Shown piece by piece: positions 34,636-64,000 of a stretch of DNA of 64,000 nucleotides (positions are counted from its first letter, which is position 1; each line of letters begins with the position of its first letter). A program made the position numbers and the translations under genes. The stretch is from Amorphochlora amoebiformis (lineage: Eukaryota; Cercozoa; Chlorarachniophyceae), in assembly GCA_054601695.1 (NCBI GenBank), contig BAAHQB010000004.1, positions 310,001-374,000 on the forward strand, in the 5' to 3' direction. The notes below the pieces were generated by a model that searched no databases, was not told the origin of the DNA, and saw nothing but the letters and a program-made list of their open reading frames with translations.

Positions 34636-34837
34636 TATATATACTTACGTATACTATATGTACATATGTGCATAATATTATATTATATACATATATATAT
34701 ATATATATATAATATATATATATATATGAAATACATATATAATACACATGTCTAAAAAAGAAAGCAGTGTAGTCGTATAAGTGTTCTACATGCATATATA
34801 AGTATACATCAAACTATATGTACATATATATAGTACA

Positions 34838-34876
<39 letters not shown>

Positions 34877-35503
34877 TATATTAGATATATATATATATAA
34901 GAGTATATATATGTGTGTACATATATATATTTTACGTGAAAGATGTGCCTACAGTTGTATCTACATATCAGGCGTACGTAAATCCAAGGCTTCTGCAGAG
35001 AGCCAAATTGATGCTGGAAAACTTACAGTCACAAGTGAGACACACAGTGTGTGTGTGAGAGGGAGAGAAGGGAGAGAGAGTAATATGGAAGATACAATAT
35101 ATGCGTGTAAATACATGCATATGAAGTACATATATTAATATAAACAAACAAAAAAATGTGTACCAAAAAATAAACATATGTATATACAATACATACAAAT
35201 ACATATTATATATATATGTATATATATATATGAGATACAGAGAGAGGGGGGGTAGATAAAGAAAGAGAGAGAGTGAGAGGGAGGGAGGGAGAGCGTGAAG
35301 AAAGGGTTACATCGTATATACACATGTGACATATGTATATGTATATCTATATATATATATATATATGATCAATCATATACATTTAGGCATAAATATAGAT
35401 ATGAAATGTAATATATATTTACATATGAAAATACACATTTATATATATATATATATACAATATCTATATATATGTATATTTAATATATATACATATATAT
35501 ATA

Positions 35504-35568
<65 letters not shown>

Positions 35569-35601
35569 TACATATACATATATATATATACATGCATATG
35601 T

Positions 35602-35634
<33 letters not shown>

Positions 35635-35798
35635 CAATATAATACATACACTTAATATTCATATGTTATTTATACTTTATATGTAATGGCAAGATCCGAG
35701 TCTTGAAGGAGCTTATCGACACCCGAGAGGTAGTCATATCATACCTGGTTATATAGGAATTTACACCCAAACAGCACAAGAACATCTCGCAAACATAC

Positions 35799-35876
<78 letters not shown>

Positions 35877-35957
35877 GTTTTTTAAATACATATATATAGT
35901 ATGTATATTATTTATATATGTATGTATATAATACACGTACACTGTCAAACTTTTCCA

Positions 35958-35995
<38 letters not shown>

Positions 35996-36694
35996 TATAT
36001 AATCTATATATATTACAATATCAACCTTTTCATATCAACGTCAACCAGGCTGGTGAATCTCTCAATGTAGCCGTAAGAGAGCATATCGGTAACTCCCCGA
36101 ACCTACATAAACAGTAATTTTTCAAGCTCTTTTTCCCAATCCCAACCGCCTACCGTCAGAAAATTGGTATTCCCCCCCTTACCCCACCAAAGGGTAGTCA
36201 TATCAATCCTTAACCTAAATGCATATATATATATATATATATATTATATACAGAGACATATACACACATACATGTAACCAAACCCTACCCTAACAATAGG
36301 TCGCATAAAGCTGGACACAGATGAGCATCTGAAAGCCATCCAAGCGATCAAGTCAATCCTCTCATCTTCATCTCTCTCTTTTCCCTCTCCCTCTCTCTCT
36401 CCTCGTCTGCCTGCTCCCGCTCCCGCAACGCCCTTCTCAATCCCTCTTCGCCTTCGTTTTCTTCATTTTTCTTTCCCACTTTTAGACTCCTATCGATTCT
36501 TCCTTCTTGACTTCTCCACATTACCTCATCCTCGATTCAGTCTCCTCCTTACTGTGCGCGCTCTCTCTCATGTCACTCCCTCCCTCTCGTGTTCTATTTC
36601 TCCCTCCGCGTTCTCTCACTCGTAATGAACTGTCTATATATATATATATATACATATATAATATATGTATATATATATATATATATATTTAGAG

Positions 36695-36730
<36 letters not shown>

Positions 36731-37037
36731 ACACACACACATATATATATATGTATATGTGTATATATATATATATGTATGTATCCCTCTCTCTCGCTCT
36801 CTTATCTGTATTTCCCTCCCTCTTACTCGCTCTTGTTTACTGCCTACTGGTTGCGACAGTGCGAAGCACTTATTACAATACTCACCTTACTTAAACTTTT
36901 CGAAGGAGTATGTAATCTTCCTGATACTTTTCATGAACGTAAGCATTATTTTGTTAGGACACTTGAGGATAGCTATTTCAAGACTCTTGCGAAAGAGGCT
37001 ATCAATTTCAGCTCGCTGAAGGTTGGGTGTGTGGATA

Positions 37038-37069
<32 letters not shown>

Positions 37070-37116
37070 CGTATATATATATGTATATTTATATATATAT
37101 ATATTATACATCTAAT

Positions 37117-37180
<64 letters not shown>

Positions 37181-37377
37181 ATATATATATACATGTATAT
37201 ACATAAATACACACATACACATATAGATACATTATATTTATACATACGTATATTATATATATATATATATATATTATATGTAAATATGTACTGCACGTAC
37301 AATAACATTTTATCTGTATTGTACATAGATTATCTGTATTGTACATATACATTACATGTACATATACATATATCTAT

Positions 37378-37421
<44 letters not shown>

Positions 37422-37577
37422 ATATATCAATAATGTATATGTGTGCATATATATATATATATATGTTATATATATATATATATATGTACATGTATAGTAT
37501 GATAATATAACATTAAACAATATTATAACAAACACACACACATATAAAACTATGTATACATATATTAACATATATAT

Positions 37578-37630
<53 letters not shown>

Positions 37631-37825
37631 TATAATATATATATATATATTTATGAATATATAGGCATATAGGCAAGTGGTTGACTATATGTATCCGACA
37701 CCGGAGCGAGCGAAGGATGAAAAGGTCATCAGAACACGTTTTTACATATATTTAGTATGTATTCACTAGTTATATATATATCATATATATAGGTGTATAT
37801 ATATATATATACATTTATTTATTTA

Positions 37826-37867
<42 letters not shown>

Positions 37868-37906
37868 TGTACATGTAATATAAATATATATAAATATTTT
37901 TCTATA

Positions 37907-37945
<39 letters not shown>

Positions 37946-38051
37946 TACTATGCAATTTAGTGTAACTTGCAATTTATTGTGTCATAGCATGGATACATAT
38001 ACATAGATATGTATACATATATATATATATATATATATACACATAATATAT

Positions 38052-38102
<51 letters not shown>

Positions 38103-38396
38103 ATATATATATATATATATTCATATACACGCAAATATCTTAAATCTACATATATACAATATATATATATATACACATACATATACATATGTACTATATA
38201 TATTATATAATATATATATATATATATGTATGAATGTATTTATCTACATATACATATATAAATAAATAAATATATACATATATATATATATATATATATG
38301 TATACATGTATATATGTATATATACATATATATTAATGTTAAATGTGAGCATGCTGATACACCCAATAATCTATAATGAAGATACACATATGTAGA

Positions 38397-38431
<35 letters not shown>

Positions 38432-38450
38432 AGTGTAGTATATACATAAC

Positions 38451-38485
<35 letters not shown>

Positions 38486-38715
38486 TGTATATTCACATGT
38501 ACGTACTTCTATAATAGACTTTTTTCACATTTATTGATATATATATATAGGTAATCGACAAGACAACATCAATTGCTCTTGAGGCACCACTGGCTGAGAT
38601 TCAATGTACACACTCCCCACTCTCTCTCTCTCTCTCTCTCTCTCTACTTCACACTCCCTCTCTTCTCTTCTCTTCTCTCCCATCTGCAGCATTACATATA
38701 TACGTACAATTTATA

Positions 38716-38746
<31 letters not shown>

Positions 38747-39013
38747 CATATATAATGTACATATATATATATATACGTTTATATACACTGTCCACATACC
38801 AGCATAAACACCGGCACACACGAACTACATGTGTATGTGTATATATGTGTATATGTGTATACATATATCACAGGCGCCATTGACGCTTTTGACTCCCGAC
38901 TTGGCCCCTGGATAGACAGAGAAAAAGCTAAAGCAGAAAAAAAGGCCTCAGGCGAAGGTGCGGGCGCTGCAAACCACAAGGATGAAAAAAAGGATGGGGA
39001 GTGGGTTGCTTAG
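31671..39013 (+). CDS. Unrecognised helical, charged protein (gene E)
   Basis: Exons: 31671-31729 (ATG, tentative), 32441-32533, 33098-33193, 34317-34419, 34972-35034, 35694-35729, 36049-36088, 36300-36351, 36860-36938 or 36860-37021, 37665-37724, 38551-38605 and 38874-39013 (TAG). Phases agree except around 36860. The short form (donor AAC|GTAAGC) keeps the frame and gives 291 residues. The longer form (ending AAG|GTTGGG) encodes a more natural 54-residue segment, [19 protein letters not shown] and onward, but would need another small exon after 36351. The protein is rich in charged helices ([32 protein letters not shown]) and ends with a Lys/Glu/Ala-rich tail ([12 protein letters not shown]...EWVA). 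There is no transmembrane segment or motif I can name; a coiled-coil or tethering role would be a guess. Exon 1 is the weakest part (donor GCTG|GTGGAT). Confidence 0.68.
36358..36620 (+). repeat. Polypyrimidine (CT-rich) tract
   Basis: CTCTCTCTCC, CTTCTTC and TCCCTC runs in the gene E intron between exons 36351 and 36860. It may act as an extended pyrimidine tract but is far longer than needed. Confidence 0.75.
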
Positions 39014-39451
39014 TGCAGTTACATGCATTAATACAACAAACTTAGACTACACACCCTAGAGAACTTTGGCCTGCCACTTTCGCTATGCATGTCGACGTCT
39101 AACAAGTCTAAGTTAACAATTCGTGGATACTGTCACTCACAACATCACTGACAGGTTACAGTATTAGGTGATCATCATTTAACCAATTTATCATCCAGGC
39201 TAGCTAGTGATGTGGTATACGATTTATACTAATTATACTAGTTAATACTAAGTTAAGTCACAAGTTTACGAACGTCAGTACTGCTATTACAATTATACGT
39301 AACTATTGTAACGAACTACCAGTCTACTAGATTCTTCAAGTATAAATCAAATATATAATTAGTTTTGAGTTTCTAATAGTCTAGATGGGTCTCTGCATCT
39401 AGAAAATACTGCTTTAGATGATCTAGACCCGGTAAGCTTAGTTGAAATACG
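39014..39451. other. Convergent intergenic spacer, CTAG-rich
   Basis: This 438-bp spacer lies between the stops of gene E (39013) and the thioesterase (39452). It is free of (TA)n microsatellite and dense in CTAG, ACTAGT and TCTAGA-like words (39045, 39205, 39225, 39320, 39380, 39400, 39421). Its texture matches the region after 63285. No gene is supported inside it. Confidence 0.65.
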
Positions 39452-48943
<9,492 letters not shown>

Positions 48944-49488
48944 GATTTGTGATGAGAGTATATCTCCGGTTGGATTATGGTTTGTGGCGGCGGGTTTCGG
49001 TTCCGCCATTGGGTCCCGTTGGGTTCCGGAACACATTCAATTTTACCGAAAAGTTTTACAGATATATTATATCATATTGATATTACTATGATATCTTCAT
49101 TGAGATATCCAAACGAATTGTCACTCAAGTGCGTCACAGGGTCAACCCTTGCGTGCGCAGCCTCCCGCGTAGCAGATCATACACCTTCGATGCCTACCAT
49201 ACTCCCTTCCAAGCGTCCAGCAGAGCTCTCCGGGACTTCGCGGAAATTAGTGAATAAGAAACGACGGCTCAGGGCGCAAGAATCCATCGTCCCCTCGCGG
49301 TCAAATCACCTCCGGAAACAAAAGACAATTCCAACGAATATTTCACTTTTTCGGTCTAATACAATTAAAATAACTGTGCTTTTACAATTTGAAGGTGGAT
49401 GAAAGGGACCGTGGAAAAATATAAAAATGGGCATCCGGATGGAGAAAGCGCGGGAAAGAATCTGCATCGACTGAGGAGGGTGTCCAAG
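48944..49488. other. Divergent spacer between thioesterase and FHA gene, with an open frame at 49088-49402
   Basis: About 545 bp separate the two start codons and presumably contain both promoters. A plus-strand frame from ATG at 49088 runs 105 codons to TGA at 49402. It includes a basic stretch near KRPAELSGTSRKLVNKKRR but no recognisable domain and no clear acceptor or donor leading into gene G. It could be leader, an upstream ORF or a small gene. Confidence 0.4.
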
Positions 49489-58617
<9,129 letters not shown>

Positions 58618-58634
58618 GGACGCGACTTTTTATT

Positions 58635-58736
58635 TCAGATTCCTACGCCGGTAGATTTCCATCCCAACTCTTTCTTAGACGTGTATAGTATTATTCGTGT
58701 AATATATATATGTACATGTATAAAATTAAAAAATAA

Positions 58737-58791
<55 letters not shown>

Positions 58792-58821
58792 GTAATAGAT
58801 AGATTTATGCATGCATTTGTG

Positions 58822-58865
<44 letters not shown>

Positions 58866-59240
58866 ATATATTCACATATGTATATATACGTATATATATA
58901 TATGTAGGTGTGTGTGTATATATTATATATATAGCTATATCTATATTTTTACATGTACACACATACATTATTTCTAGGTCCCAGGCGGAGCGCATGCTTC
59001 TTGAATGTGGCTCTGGGTATTGAAATATTACCATGATTCTATGTTATATATATATATATATAAATTATTAAATAAATTATATATATATATATATAAATTA
59101 TTAAATAAATTATATATATATATATATGTATATATATGTGTGTGTGTATGTAAGCATGTGTAATAGACTGTGGTTACTTTGCAGTAACAACATGTTGTAA
59201 AATGTTATATATGTATATAACTACATATATGCATATATAC

Positions 59241-59313
<73 letters not shown>

Positions 59314-59567
59314 TACATATATCATACGTGGTTCACATACACACATACATCAAACAACCATCCGTACACTTCATACATTCCTTACCTACATACATCTCGA
59401 TCTGTACATTTACATACGAATATCTATATTACATGCAATAATTTAACACAGTGGCATATACCTGCTCCGCCCCTCGGAGTCGTCGGTTCGACGCACGATG
59501 GGGCCTGGTGTTGGAGAAGCCACTCTCTACGTGGTATGTTGCCAAGCATATATGTATATATATTGTA

Positions 59568-59610
<43 letters not shown>

Positions 59611-60349
59611 AGCATATATATTCAAAACACCTATGATCTGTATATTACATATATATAAATATAAATTTATATGTATATACATATATATTTATATATATAT
59701 AGAAACATATATATCTATAATCAAATGTCAAGAAAGGAAAAGAAAGGAAAATAAGTCGACCGTGAGGAGAAAGAAAGAAAGGAGGGTACCATCGGTCAAC
59801 ATCTACCCTGTGTGTCGATATATGCACAGGAGTGCTATGTTCCGTCTCACTCGCAGCGTTACCCAAATTTCAAACAACGGGAATTTACAATCACAATATA
59901 CACAAATATATAAAATAAAAAAATAAAAATAAGAATATTATATTGTAATACTACATACATTTGTGTATATATATAGATATAAGATACATATATATTGGTG
60001 CAGGTTCTTCTTTAGTTAAATTGTGGTTTCCTGTGTTTGAAGTATGTAAGCTATGTGCGACATTTCGTACATATACGTGTGTTATAGATATGTATGTATA
60101 ACAACTCTTCTAAACATTTATCTATATTATATATATATATATATATAACATTCCAAAGATGAGATAATCCATAGAGAAAATTATGAATACGTGGTGGAGG
60201 AGAACAAAAGAAGAGAGCCATGGAACGATATGTCGAAAGCAAATAGAGCTATCTAGAGGAAAGAGAGAGCGAAATGCAGACTTGTTTGTGCTAGTGGATT
60301 TGGGGTAGCTAAGGAATAGAATATACACATAGGAAATATACACAAACAT
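58635..60349 (-). CDS. Unrecognised small protein (gene I)
   Basis: Exons 60349-60191, 59834-59807, 59504-59462, 59012-58967 and 58673-58635 join in phase to about 104 residues. The C-terminal part is best supported: [47 protein letters not shown] and TGA, with good borders such as ACCAG|GCCCC and GCAG|GTATAT. The N-terminal exon is a long open frame with a hydrophobic stretch ([10 protein letters not shown]) behind a candidate ATG at 60349; that start is uncertain because the region is TA-rich. The stop lies only 17 bp from the convergent stop of the FHA gene. No family is recognised. Confidence 0.55.
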
Positions 60350-60371
60350 ATCTGTATATATATATATACAT

Positions 60372-60417
<46 letters not shown>

Positions 60418-60419
60418 TT

Positions 60420-63220
<2,801 letters not shown>

Positions 63221-63285
63221 TCGAAGTCACGTGCATTGGATAGTGCACTGCGGCGTAGAAAATATTATGTTATCTAGGTTATACT

Positions 63286-64000
63286 AGTTACTAGAGTTAC
63301 ACTGTGATCATAAGTTTCCCGGGTTGTTTTGAAGTTATCATTGAACTACTAAGGAGTCGAGGTATTTTACATGATCATCAAGATGAAATACTAGGCTGAT
63401 AGTATAGTACTAGTTATAGACTAACTTCTAGTCTCTACTAACCTAGTAACATTAGTATAGTACCACTTGACCACTAGTATTCAATTAGTATTAGACTAGT
63501 TAGATATGCTAGATGTAGACATCCTATTTAATTGAGTCAGTACCTAGAGTACTTTGAGTCAAACTTTACGGTATATCTACAGGTCGTTGACTAGCGTCTA
63601 GAGCATAACCACATGCACCGAAGTGTGTTTGGCTTCAAGTATTTGAACCTAGATTTTCGCAGCATCTAGTAGAGTATACAGTCTATTTACTAGTTATATT
63701 CTAATATGACCAGTCTATTACAAGTAGTCAATAATATGATGAATACACAACAGGCTTCGCAGGTCTCTAGGGTGTTTTATGAACCTGATCATTCTGAGGA
63801 GGCTAATGTGACTTCGACGGTCCCTTTTCTACCCTAGACACTGCCAAGATTTATATCCGAAGTGGGCAGTTCCATATATCTAGTTACATATATTGAGTTA
63901 ACAAATGGTGACGAGCTGCGGACTGAGCGCTGCAACCAAGGCAAGGAACATGATGGAGACCTGACCTGAAACGCAATGCGAGTGCCTGGATTAAATGTAA
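63286..64000. other. CTAG-rich non-microsatellite region at right edge
   Basis: About 700 bp with many CTAG/ACTAG words (63285-63530, 63600, 63670) and no TA tract, resembling the convergent spacer at 39014-39451. A short open frame at 63736-63837 (ATGATG, ...SRVFYEPDHSEEANVTS..., TAG) could be a terminal exon but stands alone. The rest shows nothing I can support. Confidence 0.5.

Noticed and set aside
58639-59023. Plus-strand terminal exons reading [13 protein letters not shown] and [14 protein letters not shown]
   Set aside because: They are antisense to phase-matched minus-strand exons of gene I ([27 protein letters not shown]) and cannot be joined in frame to the FHA gene.

Overview
The window is nuclear DNA from an AT-rich, intron-rich eukaryote, probably a protist or alga. 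The evidence is many short exons with GT-AG borders, eukaryote-only proteins (a spliceosomal CWC2 homologue, a two-hotdog ACOT7-type thioesterase, an FHA protein, a 7TM-kinase fusion) and interstitial CCCTAA/TTAGGG telomere-type repeats. The lineage cannot be fixed from sequence alone. A 7TM receptor fused to a TKL kinase hints at oomycetes or other stramenopiles, or amoebozoans, but this is a weak inference. No rRNA, tRNA, CRISPR array or bacterial operon was seen. || Coding DNA is only about 10% of the window. It is cut into roughly 100 exons of 15-190 bp (last exon of CWC2: 429 bp). Introns are mostly (TA)n microsatellite with TG/CA interruptions, and the TA tract often runs right up to the splice sites (GTATAT... 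...TATATAG). Long open frames that read YIYIYI are microsatellite artefacts. I rebuilt genes by joining complex-sequence islands whose splice phases agree and whose protein reads through known motifs. || Layout, left to right: (A) 60-9968 minus, 7TM receptor-like TKL kinase, running off the left edge; (B) 10320-18810 plus, CWC2 splicing factor with a C-terminal heptad tail; (C) 19075-20428 plus, small basic nuclear-type protein; (D) 20795-30968 minus, short-chain dehydrogenase; (E) 31671-39013 plus, unrecognised helical protein; (F) 39452-48943 minus, ACOT7-like tandem-hotdog acyl-CoA thioesterase; (G) 49489-58617 plus, FHA protein with a C-terminal membrane anchor; (I) 58635-60349 minus, unrecognised small protein; (J) 60420-63220 plus, poorly resolved. 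Orientation largely alternates, giving four compact divergent 5' pairs (A/B, D/E, F/G, I/J) and convergent 3' pairs (C/D, E/F, G/I). Two convergent spacers and the right end share a CTAG-rich character. || The genes do not form one pathway. They cover signalling (A, G), splicing (B), lipid or retinoid-type metabolism (D, F) and unknowns (C, E, I, J). Introns and spacers also hold a dispersed repeat family (here R1), long polypurine tracts, interstitial telomere repeats, a 48-bp inverted repeat around a TA loop, and a decayed exon duplicate. All calls come from reading the sequence by eye. No database search was run.
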